This document shows, in pieces, positions 24,596 through 33,494 of a stretch of DNA of 64,000 nucleotides. This DNA comes from Actinomycetes bacterium. GTDB taxonomy: Bacteria > Actinomycetota > Actinomycetes > Mycobacteriales > Mycobacteriaceae. Location: contig JAEXZY010000093.1 of assembly GCA_023404955.1 (NCBI GenBank), forward strand, positions 62,001-126,000, read 5' to 3'. Within the stretch, counting starts at the first letter, position 1, and the number at the start of each line of letters is the position of its first letter. The notes under the pieces were generated by a model that was not told where the DNA came from, made no database searches, and was given only the letters and a program-made list of their open reading frames with translations. The translations under genes were made by a program, and so were the position numbers.

Positions 24596-26488
24596 TCAGC
24601 CCATCATCGCGGCGATGGCCGCCGCCAGTTCGGGTCCCGACGAGCTGGACAGGTTCTGGTAGGTGCCGCCGGTCGTCTGTGAGACGGCCTCCCAGGTGGA
24701 CCGGTCGGGGTCGTCGCCGAAGTCGATCACGTTGACCGCGACGGGCGTGGCCGGATTGAAGGCACCGCTGATGTATTGGCGCAGCCCGTCGCCACCCAGC
24801 GACTGGTCGGTGTGCGGGCCGGCCGTGATCACGAGCACCGAATTCTTCTGACCCTGGCGATATTTCGCTGACGCGTCGGTGTAGACCAGGCGCAGCGTCG
24901 TGAACGACACCGCGCCACCGTTCGACGGTGACTGCCCGTCGAGCGCCGCGGTCAGCGCCGCCGAGCGCGGCCGGCCGTCGACCTGGTCTGACAGCGGTCC
25001 CTGCGGCACCTCTGAGCGCCCCGACACCCCGTCGAACGTCCACAGCCCCACGCCGGAATCGGCGGGCAGCGCCTGCAGGCGCGCCTTCAGCGCGTCGACG
25101 ACGTTGCTCAGCCGCGCCTTGCCGCCCTCGTCGGTCGGCATGGACTGGTCGAGCATCACGGTGACCGTCGGGCTTTCCGGCGGGCTGGCCAGCGTATCGG
25201 CGATGGTGGCCCGCAGTGCGTTGTCGCCGAGGTCGACGGGCGTGCCGAGCGGGCCGAAGTCCACCACGTCGCTCGACGGCGGTTGTTGGCCCTCCACCCG
25301 GAACCCGGCTTTGGCGAATTCACCGAGCTGGTCGGGCTTGCGCATGAAGCGGGCGAACTCGCTGGCCGCCGAGACCTGCTCCTGGGCCAGCCAATCGCCG
25401 GAGAGCAACACGGTGGGGAAGTCGGCGACCGCGGTGGGACCCGGCGGCAGCCACGCCGCCAGCTTGGACTTGGCGTCGGACACACCCGCGGCCTTCTGGA
25501 AGAGCCGCTGCTCGGTGGTCACCACGGCGTGCACCGGTGCGCTCGCGGGATCGTCGGCGCCGAGGAGCGCGTCGAGCGCAGTGCCGGCGTTCGCGTCGTC
25601 GGTCTTCGGGGCCGCGGCCATCAAGGTGCTGATGGCGCCCAGCCCGGCGCTGGGCGGTGAGCCCGCCGGTGCGGCTTCGGACGCGACCGCCTCGGCAGCC
25701 AGGTACGACGCATCGCTGTCCTGGCCGAGTGGCAGCGCGAGACGGAGTCCGCCCCAGCCCTGCAGCCCCAGCTCGTCGAGCCCGGCGGGATCGCTCTGCA
25801 GCCGCGGCAGAGTGCCCCAGTTCTGATCCTTCAGGGCGCTTCGGAGTTGCGGGGACGTGGCCAGCACGACCGGCGAGGTGACCAGGGAGCGGCTGTCGCT
25901 GACGGTGCGCGGCCCGGTCTTGGCCTCCAAACGGGCCTCCGACGCCGAGCTGCCGGGTATCCACAGGGCAGGGCGCTGCCCCAGGTCACCGGGCCAGTCC
26001 CCGGACAAGCCGTTGAACACCTGGTCGGAGTCGGCAGAGGTGACGTTGACCTTCACGCACTTGTCGCCGACGGGCTCGGCGGTGTCGTTGTAGCGCTGGG
26101 CCAGCGTGGTGACGGTGTCGGCGATCGCCGGGTCGGCCGCGACCGCGACGGCGACCTCGCCCTCGACGCAGCGAGCGGCAGCGGTGTCCGAGCGGCTCGA
26201 CAGCGCGTCGCCGAAGAACCGCCACAGGATCACGGCGCCGACGATCACGACCACGCTGATCAGCGCGACGATGACACCGACCGAGAGGCCGCGGCGGCCC
26301 GGGGTGATCGCCCGGTGGCTACCGGTCCACTCGCCAATGTCCCAGCCACCGCTGCGCTGTCCGTCGGGACCCTGTCCGTCGGGGCGCTCTGCGGCGCCGA
26401 AGCGTTCGGTCTGCGACTCGTCGGGCGCCGGTCCTTGCCGCCTGGTCGAGTCGGAGTCGTCGGGATCGGGGAGGCTGTGTCTACCCAA
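24596..26488 (-). CDS. membrane-anchored VWA/substrate-binding-like protein (Rv1836c homologue)
   Basis: This 630-residue protein is homologous to M. tuberculosis Rv1836c. A cytoplasmic N-terminus (about 65 residues, starting MGRHSLPDPD) is followed by one transmembrane helix (GVIVALISVVVIVGAVILW). A large outer domain comes next, resembling a periplasmic binding-protein fold, and then a C-terminal von Willebrand A-like domain (about 440-625) whose metal site motif DQSMP corresponds to a weak DxSxS. The function is unknown. It is next to glcB, as in M. tuberculosis. The TTG at 26488 is chosen because the N-terminus MGRHS matches the homologue; an out-of-frame ATG just upstream cannot be used. 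Confidence 0.83.
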   Translation of the reverse strand: MGRHSLPDPDDSDSTRRQGPAPDESQTERFGAAERPDGQGPDGQRSGGWDIGEWTGSHRAITPGRRGLSVGVIVALISVVVIVGAVILWRFFGDALSSRSDTAAARCVEGEVAVAVAADPAIADTVTTLAQRYNDTAEPVGDKCVKVNVTSADSDQVFNGLSGDWPGDLGQRPALWIPGSSASEARLEAKTGPRTVSDSRSLVTSPVVLATSPQLRSALKDQNWGTLPRLQSDPAGLDELGLQGWGGLRLALPLGQDSDASYLAAEAVASEAAPAGSPPSAGLGAISTLMAAAPKTDDANAGTALDALLGADDPASAPVHAVVTTEQRLFQKAAGVSDAKSKLAAWLPPGPTAVADFPTVLLSGDWLAQEQVSAASEFARFMRKPDQLGEFAKAGFRVEGQQPPSSDVVDFGPLGTPVDLGDNALRATIADTLASPPESPTVTVMLDQSMPTDEGGKARLSNVVDALKARLQALPADSGVGLWTFDGVSGRSEVPQGPLSDQVDGRPRSAALTAALDGQSPSNGGAVSFTTLRLVYTDASAKYRQGQKNSVLVITAGPHTDQSLGGDGLRQYISGAFNPATPVAVNVIDFGDDPDRSTWEAVSQTTGGTYQNLSSSSGPELAAAIAAMMG

Positions 26489-26534
26489 GTCGTCCCATAC
26501 CTACCTTGTTGTTGACCTGGTCTGTCGTTGAACC

Positions 26535-28748
26535 TCAGTGCGCGCTGTCAGCGGCTTTGAACTCGCGCCGGCGTCGGTGCAGGATCGGCTCGGTGTAGCC
26601 GTTGGGCTGCGCGCCGCCGTCGAGGATGAGCTCCTGAGCCGCCTGGAACGCGATGCTGGCGTCCGGGTCCGGCGCCATCGGCCGGAAGTCGGGGTCCTTG
26701 GCGTTCTGCTCGTCGACGACGGCCGCCATCCGGCGCAGGCTGGACTTGACGTCATCGGCGGTGATGACCCCGTGCCGCAGCCAGTTCGCCAGCAGCTGGC
26801 TGGAGATCCGCAGTGTGGCGCGATCCTCCATCAGGGCGACGTCGTGGATGTCGGGCACCTTCGAGCAGCCGACGCCCGCGTCGATCCAGCGCACCACGTA
26901 GCCGAGGATCGACTGACAGTTGTTGTCGACTTCCTCGCGGATCTCGTCGGACGCCCATGCCAGCTCCTTGGCCAGCGGAACCGTCAGCAGCTCTTCGATG
27001 GTGGAGCGGCGCTTGCCCTCGAGCTCCTTCTGGACCGCGAACACGTCGACTGCGTGGTAATGCATCGCGTGCAGCGTGGCCGCGGTCGGCGACGGCACCC
27101 AGGCCGTCGTCGCGCCCGCCTTGGGCTGGCCGATCTTCTGCTCGACCATGTCGGCCATCAGATCGGTCATGGCCCACATACCCTTGCCGATCTGCGCCTT
27201 GCCGGAAAGTCCGGTCTCCAGGCCGATGTCGACGTTCTGGTTCTCGTAGGCCTGGATCCACGCGGTGGACTTCATCGCGCCCTTGCGGATCATCGGGCCG
27301 GCCTCCATCGACGTGTGGATCTCGTCGCCGGTGCGGTCCAGGAAGCCGGTATTGATGAACACCACCCGGTCGGCGGCGGCCTTGATGCAGGCCTTGAGGT
27401 TCAGCGTGGTCCGCCGCTCCTCGTCCATGATGCCGACCTTGATGGTGTTCTGCGGCAGGCCCAGGACGTCCTCGACCCGGCTGAACAGCTCGCAGGTGAA
27501 GGCCACCTCGTCGGGACCGTGCATCTTGGGCTTGACGATGTAGATGGAGCCGGTGCGGCTGTTGAGCAGCGGGCCGTTACCGTCCTCGTCGCGCAACCCG
27601 TGGATGCCGATCAGGCCGGTGAACAGCGCGTCCTGGATACCCTCGGGCACCTCGGCACCGTCGGCCCCGTCGTTGTCGAAGACGATGGCGTCGTTGGTCA
27701 TCAGGTGACCGACGTTGCGCACGAACAGGAGACTGCGGCCGGGCAGCGTGATCTCGTCGCCGTCCGGTCCGGTGAAGGTGCGGTCGTCGTTGAGCACGCG
27801 GGTGAACGTCTTGCCGCCCTTGCTGACTTCTTCGGAGAGGTCGCCGCGGTTCAGGCCGAGCCAGTTCCGGTAGCCCAGCACCTTGTCGTCGGCGTCGACG
27901 GCGGCCACCGAGTCCTCGAAGTCCATGATCGTGGTGATCGCCGACTCGAGCACGACGTCCTTGATGCCGGCCTTGTCGGTGGACCCGATGGGGGAGTCGG
28001 CGTCGATGAGGATCTCGATGTGCAGGCCGTGGTTGACCAGCAGCACCGCGGTCGGAGCGTCGGGCTCACCGAGGTAACCGGCGAACTGGGCCGGGTCCTC
28101 GAGAGAAACGGAGTCGTCGCCCAGCGTGGCGGTCACCGCACCATCGGTGACGGCCAGGCCGGTGATGTCGGCCCAAGAGCCCTGCGCCAGCGGCGCGGCG
28201 CCGTCGAGGAACGTGCGGGCGTAGGCGATGACTTTGTCGCCACGCACTGGGTTGTATCCGCCGCCGGACGAACCGCCCTCCGGCTCCGCGCCGCCGTCGG
28301 TGGGGATCACGTCGGTGCCGTACAGCGCGTCGTACAGCGAGCCCCAGCGGGCATTGGCCGCGTTGAGAGCGAAGCGGGCGTTGAGCACCGGCACCACCAG
28401 CTGCGGCCCGGCGGTCGTGGTGATCTCGTCGTCGACGCCGGCGGTGGTGATCGAGAAGTCGTCGGGTTCCGGCTCGAGGTAACCGATGTCGGTGAGGAAC
28501 TGCTTGTACTCCTCGGGATCGAACCCGCCGATGATGCGGGCCCGGTGCCAGCGGTCGATCTGGGCCTGCAGCTCATCGCGGCGGGCGAGGAGGTCCTGGT
28601 TCTTGGGGGTGAGGTCGGCGACCACCTTGTCGACGCCGGACCAGAACGTGTCGGGGTCGATACCGGTGCCCGCGAGCGCCTCGTTGGTGATGAAGTCGTA
28701 GAGCACCGGGGCGACGCGCAGGTTACCCACCGTCACGCGTTCGGTCAT
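26535..28748 (-). CDS. glcB: malate synthase G
   Basis: This enzyme condenses glyoxylate with acetyl-CoA to malate, completing the glyoxylate shunt needed for growth on fatty acids and acetate. The 737-residue length equals mycobacterial GlcB (741). Characteristic segments include TIMDFEDSVAAVDADDK (active-site region), NTGFLDRTGDEIHTSMEAGP and the C-terminal domain with VGCSKVPDIHDVALMEDRATLRI. The ATG at 28748 follows AGGGAGGAA. It is flanked by the Rv1836c-like gene downstream, exactly as in M. tuberculosis. In this window it fits the fatty-acid and alkane oxidation genes to the left. Confidence 0.97.
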   Translation of the reverse strand: MTERVTVGNLRVAPVLYDFITNEALAGTGIDPDTFWSGVDKVVADLTPKNQDLLARRDELQAQIDRWHRARIIGGFDPEEYKQFLTDIGYLEPEPDDFSITTAGVDDEITTTAGPQLVVPVLNARFALNAANARWGSLYDALYGTDVIPTDGGAEPEGGSSGGGYNPVRGDKVIAYARTFLDGAAPLAQGSWADITGLAVTDGAVTATLGDDSVSLEDPAQFAGYLGEPDAPTAVLLVNHGLHIEILIDADSPIGSTDKAGIKDVVLESAITTIMDFEDSVAAVDADDKVLGYRNWLGLNRGDLSEEVSKGGKTFTRVLNDDRTFTGPDGDEITLPGRSLLFVRNVGHLMTNDAIVFDNDGADGAEVPEGIQDALFTGLIGIHGLRDEDGNGPLLNSRTGSIYIVKPKMHGPDEVAFTCELFSRVEDVLGLPQNTIKVGIMDEERRTTLNLKACIKAAADRVVFINTGFLDRTGDEIHTSMEAGPMIRKGAMKSTAWIQAYENQNVDIGLETGLSGKAQIGKGMWAMTDLMADMVEQKIGQPKAGATTAWVPSPTAATLHAMHYHAVDVFAVQKELEGKRRSTIEELLTVPLAKELAWASDEIREEVDNNCQSILGYVVRWIDAGVGCSKVPDIHDVALMEDRATLRISSQLLANWLRHGVITADDVKSSLRRMAAVVDEQNAKDPDFRPMAPDPDASIAFQAAQELILDGGAQPNGYTEPILHRRRREFKAADSAH

Positions 28749-28815
28749 GGTTCCTCCCTCGGCGGCATGCGCACGCCACACGCGCGCTACCTCTCGTGAA
28801 TTCCGTCGATCCAGC

Positions 28816-29727
28816 TTACCCGCCGGTAATCGCCCCGCCCGTGCCGGTGAGCGCGGCCGCATCCGCGAGCGCGACGCACACGTCGATGAGCCGCGCCCGC
28901 AGCGGTTCGGCCCGCACGCTGATCGCCTCCTGGGCCGCGACGTAGTGCGCTCGGCCTGTGGCGGTTTCGACCCGGATGGGGTCGAAGCCGAAATCGCGCA
29001 GGTCGTAGGGGCTGGCCCGCATGTCGAGTACCCGAGCGTCGACGGCAAGGTCGAAACAGTCCAGCAGCAACGAGGATTCGATCAACGGTCCCAGTTTGGC
29101 CGCCCACTTGTAGAGGTCCATCCCGGCGTGCACGCAGCCCGGCTGCTCCTCGGCGATCTGTGTGGCGCGGGCCAGCGGCCGGGCATTGCGCGGTGCGGCG
29201 GCCGGGGTGAAGAAGCGGTAGGCGTCGAAGTGGCTGCAGCGCAACGGCATCGACTCGACGACCGCATCCGTGCCCGCTGCTCCCAGGCGCAGCGGCACCG
29301 CGCCGTGGCGCACCTGCGAGGTGCGGTAGACCATCGCCCACTCGTGCATGCCGAAGCAGCTGAACCTCGGAGGCCGCGACGCCGTCGCCGTCAGCAGGTC
29401 GGTGATGAACCCCACCGTGTCCGACCGCGCCGTCAGGTGGTCGTGACCGACCGTCACCCCGCCACCGTCGCGCTGATAGCCGGCCCGGGTCAGGTAGGCC
29501 TCGGCTCCCGGCCCCGTCAGCACGACGCCGTAGCCGGGATGCCAGACGCGCAGGTGCCGCGGGCGCAGCCGGTAATAGGTGAACAGGAAGTCGAACACGG
29601 GGTGGGGTAGCCCGGCCTGCCGACGCTCGATGTGCGGAGCGAGCAGCGCGTCGGCGCGCAGGCGGTGTGCTGCGGCCCGGTCCTGCCACGCGCGCTCGGA
29701 GACCTGCCCGCGTGCAGAATCAGACAC
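28816..29727 (-). CDS. conserved actinobacterial protein often labelled 3-methyladenine DNA glycosylase
   Basis: This 303-residue protein belongs to a mycobacterial/actinobacterial family that databases often call 3-methyladenine DNA glycosylase; I recognise the family but see no helix-hairpin-helix or established glycosylase motif. Notable conserved segments are PVFDFLFTYYRLRPRHLRVWHPGYG, given here only by its ends (PVFDFLF and WHPGYG), plus GCVHAGMDLYKWA and LLLDCFDLAVDARVLDMRASPYDL. The Cys, His and Asp residues in these might bind metal. The GTG at 29727 overlaps the upstream CBS-protein stop by 8 bases, so it is translated as part of that operon. Confidence 0.62.
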   Translation of the reverse strand: MSDSARGQVSERAWQDRAAAHRLRADALLAPHIERRQAGLPHPVFDFLFTYYRLRPRHLRVWHPGYGVVLTGPGAEAYLTRAGYQRDGGGVTVGHDHLTARSDTVGFITDLLTATASRPPRFSCFGMHEWAMVYRTSQVRHGAVPLRLGAAGTDAVVESMPLRCSHFDAYRFFTPAAAPRNARPLARATQIAEEQPGCVHAGMDLYKWAAKLGPLIESSLLLDCFDLAVDARVLDMRASPYDLRDFGFDPIRVETATGRAHYVAAQEAISVRAEPLRARLIDVCVALADAAALTGTGGAITGG

Positions 29728-30781
29728 GGTGGGTGCCGTCGCGGACCGTTCCGACCAGGTCCTCGACGAGATCTTCCAGCGCGACCATCGCGGTGATCGT
29801 GCCGTCGGCGGCGGTGACCAGCGCGAGATGGCTGTTGGTGCGGCGCAGCCGGGTCAGCGCATCGGGCAGTGGCATCGAGGCCGGCACCCGGGGCAGCGGG
29901 CGCACCATCGAGGACTCCAGCACCATCGAATCGTCATTGGGGCCGTCGAGCAGCGGCAGCACGTCTTTGATGTGCAGGTAGCCTGCGTACGCGCCCGAGG
30001 GGTCGGCGACGGGGAAGCGCGAATACCCGGTTTCCGTCAGCGCCTGTTCCAGCGCGCCGATCGTCGGCCCCGACCCGGCGCGGGCCGCGGGCACCGCGCG
30101 GATCTGGCGCAGCGGCAGCGCGACGTCGTTGACCACGCGGTTGCGGATCTGTAGCGCCCGGGTCAGCCGGGTGTGCTCCTCGGGATCGAGCAGGCCCTCC
30201 GACAAGGATTCGGCGATCATCTCCGACAGCTCGACCGTCGACACCGTCACGTCGAGTTCGTCCTTGGGTTCGACCCCGAACGCGCGCAGGGTGGTGTTGG
30301 CGCACCAGTTGTAGAACGCGATGAACGGGCGCGCGGCCCGGATCCACACCAGGTAGATCGGGATCAGCAGCATCGCCGTCGACTCCGGGCCCGCGATCGC
30401 GATGTTCTTGGGCACCATCTCCCCGAGCAGCACGTGCAGTGTGACCACGATCGACAGGGCGACCAGGAACGAGACGGTGTGCAGCAGCGCGGTCGGGATG
30501 CCGAGCAACTCGAACGGCTTCTCCAGCAGATGAGCGACGGCCGGTTCGGCGACGCGACCCAGCAGGATCGAACAGACCGTGATGCCCAACTGGGCACCCG
30601 CCAGCATCAGAGACAGGTTCTCCCCGGCCCGGATCACGGTGACCGCACTGTTCTTGCCTTGCTCGGCCAGCGCCTCGAGCCGGTCGCGGCGCGCGGAGAT
30701 CAGCGCGAACTCCGAGGAGACGAAGAACGCGTTGGCCGCCAGCAGCACGAAGGTGAGCAGCACGCCGAAGACGTCACCCAT
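29720..30781 (-). CDS. DUF21/CBS-pair membrane protein (Rv1841c homologue)
   Basis: This 353-residue inner-membrane protein of the hemolysin C/CNNM-like class is possibly a divalent-cation transporter. The N-terminal DUF21 domain has about four transmembrane segments and the typical GAQLGITVCSILLG and LGEMVPKNIAI motifs. A CBS pair follows (about 205-340). The C-terminal CorC domain of the longer relative is missing. The ATG at 30781 overlaps the stop of the upstream CBS gene by 8 bases and has a GAGGCGG site; the ATG at 30796 is also possible. It pairs with the gene at 30774-32150, as Rv1841c and Rv1842c do. Confidence 0.85.
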   Translation of the reverse strand: MGDVFGVLLTFVLLAANAFFVSSEFALISARRDRLEALAEQGKNSAVTVIRAGENLSLMLAGAQLGITVCSILLGRVAEPAVAHLLEKPFELLGIPTALLHTVSFLVALSIVVTLHVLLGEMVPKNIAIAGPESTAMLLIPIYLVWIRAARPFIAFYNWCANTTLRAFGVEPKDELDVTVSTVELSEMIAESLSEGLLDPEEHTRLTRALQIRNRVVNDVALPLRQIRAVPAARAGSGPTIGALEQALTETGYSRFPVADPSGAYAGYLHIKDVLPLLDGPNDDSMVLESSMVRPLPRVPASMPLPDALTRLRRTNSHLALVTAADGTITAMVALEDLVEDLVGTVRDGTHRV

Positions 30782-32150
30782 CGACTGCCGCCTCATCCTC
30801 GGCGGTGTCGTCGGCGCGGCCCAGCTTGGTCAGCTCCAGCTGGTCGATGCGCCGGCCGTCCATCTTCACCACGGTGGCCAGCCACCGGATCGGGTCGTCT
30901 ATCGGCCCGTCGGGATCGAACGCGATCAGCTCGACCGATTCCCCTTCGTCGGGGATGTGCCCGAGCTGTTCGAGCACCAGGCCGCCGATCGTTTCGTAAT
31001 CGCCTTCAGGCGCGCGGAATTCGGTGTTCTCGGCGACTTCGTCGATGCGCAGCAGCCCCGAGACCTGCCAGCCTTCGCCGGCGTGGACCACGTCGGGCGG
31101 CTCGTCGTCGTGTTCGTCGCGGACGTCGCCGACGATCTCCTCGATCAGATCCTCGACGGTGACCATGCCCGCGGTGCCGCCGTACTCGTCGACGACCAGG
31201 GCGGTGGCCAGCCCGTTCGCCCGCACCTCCGACATCACCGCGTCGCCGTCGAGGGTCGACGGCACCCGCGCCACCGACTGCACGATGTCGGACAGCTTCG
31301 TGGCCGACCGTCGATCGTGCGGTACCGCGAACACCTGTTTGACGTGCACGACGCCGATCGTCTCGTCCAGGTCGCCGCGGATCACCGGGAATCGGGAGTG
31401 CCCGGTCCGCACGGCGGCCTGGCTCAGGTCCAGCACGGTGTCGTCGGCCTCGAGGGTGTCGATCTTCGACCGCGGCGTCATCAGCTCCTCGGCGGTGCGG
31501 TCGCCGAACTGCAGCGACCGGTCGACCAGCACGGCGGTGACAGGATCGAGCGAGCCGCTCTCGGCTGAGGTGCGCACCAGCGAGACCAGCTCCTGCGGAG
31601 ACCGCGCCGAGCGCAGTTCCTCGGCAGGTTCGATCCCCACCCGGCGCAGGATCCAGTTCGCGGTCCCGTTGGTCAGCCGGATCAGCGGCGTGAACAGGAA
31701 CGAGAACATCAGCTGCGGGCCGGAGGCGAACCGGGCCGTCGGGACGGGCCGGGCGACGGCCAGGTTCTTGGGCACGAGCTCGCCGAACACCATGGACACC
31801 GAGGTGGCGATCAGGATCGCGAGGATGAGCGCGAGCGTGGTGGCGAGGTTCTTCGGCAGCGACAGCGCGGCCAATCCGGGTTCGAGGAGCCGGGCCACAA
31901 CGGGTTCGGCGAGAAAACCGGTGGCCAGCGTGGTGATGGAGATGCCGACCTGAGCTCCGGAGAGCTGGGTGGAGAGCGTGCGGTGGGCGCGCTGCACCAT
32001 CTGGTCACGGCGGTTGCCGGACCGGGCGTTGGCTTCGACGGTGCTGCGCTCGAGCGCTGTCAGCGAGAACTCGGCGGCGACGAACACGGCGGTGCCCGCG
32101 GTGAGGGCCACGATGGCCAGCAGCGCGAGCAGAGAGGTCACGACGGTCAC
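30774..32150 (-). CDS. DUF21/CBS/CorC_HlyC membrane protein (Rv1842c homologue)
   Basis: This 458-residue hemolysin C/CorB-like membrane protein has a DUF21 transmembrane domain at the N-terminus (AAEFSLTALERSTVEA, GAQVGISITTLATGFL, FGELVPKNLAV), two CBS domains at about 205-330 (VVDEYGGTAGMVTVEDLIEEIVGD marks the second) and a C-terminal CorC/HlyC transporter-associated domain (VSGLLRIDEVAE to the end). Family members are linked to Mg2+/Co2+ export or membrane integrity. The GTG start is at 32150. It is the first gene of a short operon with the second CBS protein and the glycosylase-labelled protein. Divergent from it is the iron-transporter operon. Confidence 0.87.
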   Translation of the reverse strand: MTVVTSLLALLAIVALTAGTAVFVAAEFSLTALERSTVEANARSGNRRDQMVQRAHRTLSTQLSGAQVGISITTLATGFLAEPVVARLLEPGLAALSLPKNLATTLALILAILIATSVSMVFGELVPKNLAVARPVPTARFASGPQLMFSFLFTPLIRLTNGTANWILRRVGIEPAEELRSARSPQELVSLVRTSAESGSLDPVTAVLVDRSLQFGDRTAEELMTPRSKIDTLEADDTVLDLSQAAVRTGHSRFPVIRGDLDETIGVVHVKQVFAVPHDRRSATKLSDIVQSVARVPSTLDGDAVMSEVRANGLATALVVDEYGGTAGMVTVEDLIEEIVGDVRDEHDDEPPDVVHAGEGWQVSGLLRIDEVAENTEFRAPEGDYETIGGLVLEQLGHIPDEGESVELIAFDPDGPIDDPIRWLATVVKMDGRRIDQLELTKLGRADDTAEDEAAVDG

Positions 32151-32385
32151 CGGCGGCCGCCCCGGGCGGCGGAACGGGGGGAGCCGGGCCCGGGGCCCGG
32201 CTGTCTAGAGGAGGGCTCGGTCTCCACCGGCTCCCGGTCGGGCCGCTCGGCGAGTATGGCCGGCTCGGATGGGCGTCCATCCAGTGCCTGCGGCACCTGA
32301 TCCCTTTCGGCGCAGTGACGATGTGCCTGTCCATGCTAGCCGACTGCTCACCGTCGGGACCGCACGTCCAGAGCTGGGCGGTCGG

Positions 32386-32404
32386 TCTGGTTAGGCTCGC
32401 CTTA
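32386..32404 (+). promoter_or_regulatory. IdeR-like iron box before the Fe(III) transporter
   Basis: This 19-base site matches the IdeR consensus TTAGGTTAGGCTAACCTAA at 14 positions, including the core GGTTAGGCT at 32389-32397. A candidate -10 element TAGGTT (32413-32418) follows, so bound IdeR would cover the -35 region. The next gene starts at 32448. This predicts repression when iron is plentiful. Confidence 0.65.
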
Positions 32405-32447
32405 GCAGGTGGTAGGTTCACAGCGGACGATCAGGAAAGGCGGACCC

Positions 32448-33494
32448 ATGTCGCTCACGCAGTCGGTTACCAGGCCCTCCCGGTGGGCGGGCGCGATCGC
32501 CACCGTCGCCGCGCTGGTGGCGCTGACAGCCTGCGGGTCGTCGAACACCTCCGCCGACGACGCCGACAAGGTGGTGGTCTACTCCGGCCGCAGCGAGGAA
32601 CTCGTGGCCCCGCTGCTCGACCAGTTCACCGCTGACACCGGTATCGAGGTGGAGGCGCGCTACGCCGGGTCGGGGGAGATGGCCGCGCAGCTGATCACCG
32701 AGGGCGACAAGTCGCCCGCCGACGTGTTCCTGTCCCAGGACGCCGGCGCGCTGGGCGCGGTGTCGAAGGCCGGGCTGCTGGCCCCCATCGACGCCGAGAC
32801 GCTGAAAGCGGTTCCCGCGCAGTACGCCGCCGCGGACGGAACCTGGGTCGGCGTGTCCGGCCGCGCGCGGGTTGTCGTGTACAACCCGACGCTGGTGCCG
32901 ACGCCGCCGGACACCATCGACGGACTGCTGGCCCCGGAGTGGAAGGGCAAGATCGGGTTCGCGCCGAGCAATGCGTCGTGGCAGGCTTTCGTGACCGGGC
33001 TGCGCGTGGTGCGCGGCGAGGCCGGCGCCGAGCAGTGGCTGCGCGCCTTCAAGGCCCAGGACCCCAAGCCGTATGAGAACAACGTGGCCGTGCGCGATGC
33101 CGTCGATGCCGGCCAGGTGCCTCTTGGCCTGGTCAATCACTACTACCTCTATGAGCTCATCAACGCCAAGGGTGCCGACGCAGTGACGGCAGAGAACAAG
33201 TTCATGGCGGCCGGCGACCCCGGCGGACTGGTCAACGTGGCCGGTGTCGGTGTCCTGAAGGCGGCCCCGAATCCGCAAGGCGCACAACGGTTCGCGTCGT
33301 ACCTGGTCGGCGAGGCCGCCCAGAAGTACTTCGCTCAGGAGACCGAGGAGTATCCGCTGGCAGCCGGTGTCTCGCCGTCGGCGCAGATGCCGCCGCTGAG
33401 CCAGCTGCAGCCGCCCGCGGTCGACCTGTCGCAGCTCGACGACATCGAGACCACCCAGGAGCTCTTGGTCAAGACCGGCCTGCTCACCAATTGA
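32448..33494 (+). CDS. Fe(III) ABC transporter substrate-binding lipoprotein
   Basis: This 348-residue lipoprotein binds the substrate of an FbpA/AfuA/FutA-type ferric-iron importer. The lipobox is LTAC at about residues 25-28. The mature protein starts with the family pattern VVVYSGRSEELVAPLL. It includes GSGEMAAQLITEG, GVSGRARVVVYNP and the paired tyrosines in LVNHYYLYEL that bind iron in FbpA-type proteins. These features separate it from the molybdate ModA found elsewhere in mycobacteria. The ATG at 32448 is preceded by AGGAAAGG; the earlier in-frame start is not used. An IdeR-like box lies 44 bases upstream. The permease gene follows with a TTGA overlap. Confidence 0.87.
   Translation: MSLTQSVTRPSRWAGAIATVAALVALTACGSSNTSADDADKVVVYSGRSEELVAPLLDQFTADTGIEVEARYAGSGEMAAQLITEGDKSPADVFLSQDAGALGAVSKAGLLAPIDAETLKAVPAQYAAADGTWVGVSGRARVVVYNPTLVPTPPDTIDGLLAPEWKGKIGFAPSNASWQAFVTGLRVVRGEAGAEQWLRAFKAQDPKPYENNVAVRDAVDAGQVPLGLVNHYYLYELINAKGADAVTAENKFMAAGDPGGLVNVAGVGVLKAAPNPQGAQRFASYLVGEAAQKYFAQETEEYPLAAGVSPSAQMPPLSQLQPPAVDLSQLDDIETTQELLVKTGLLTN

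Noticed and set aside
22959..25043. Long frame upstream of the heme-protein gene
   Set aside because: Codons above 24554 overlap the Rv1836c-like gene on the same strand in another frame and show no peroxidase sequence.
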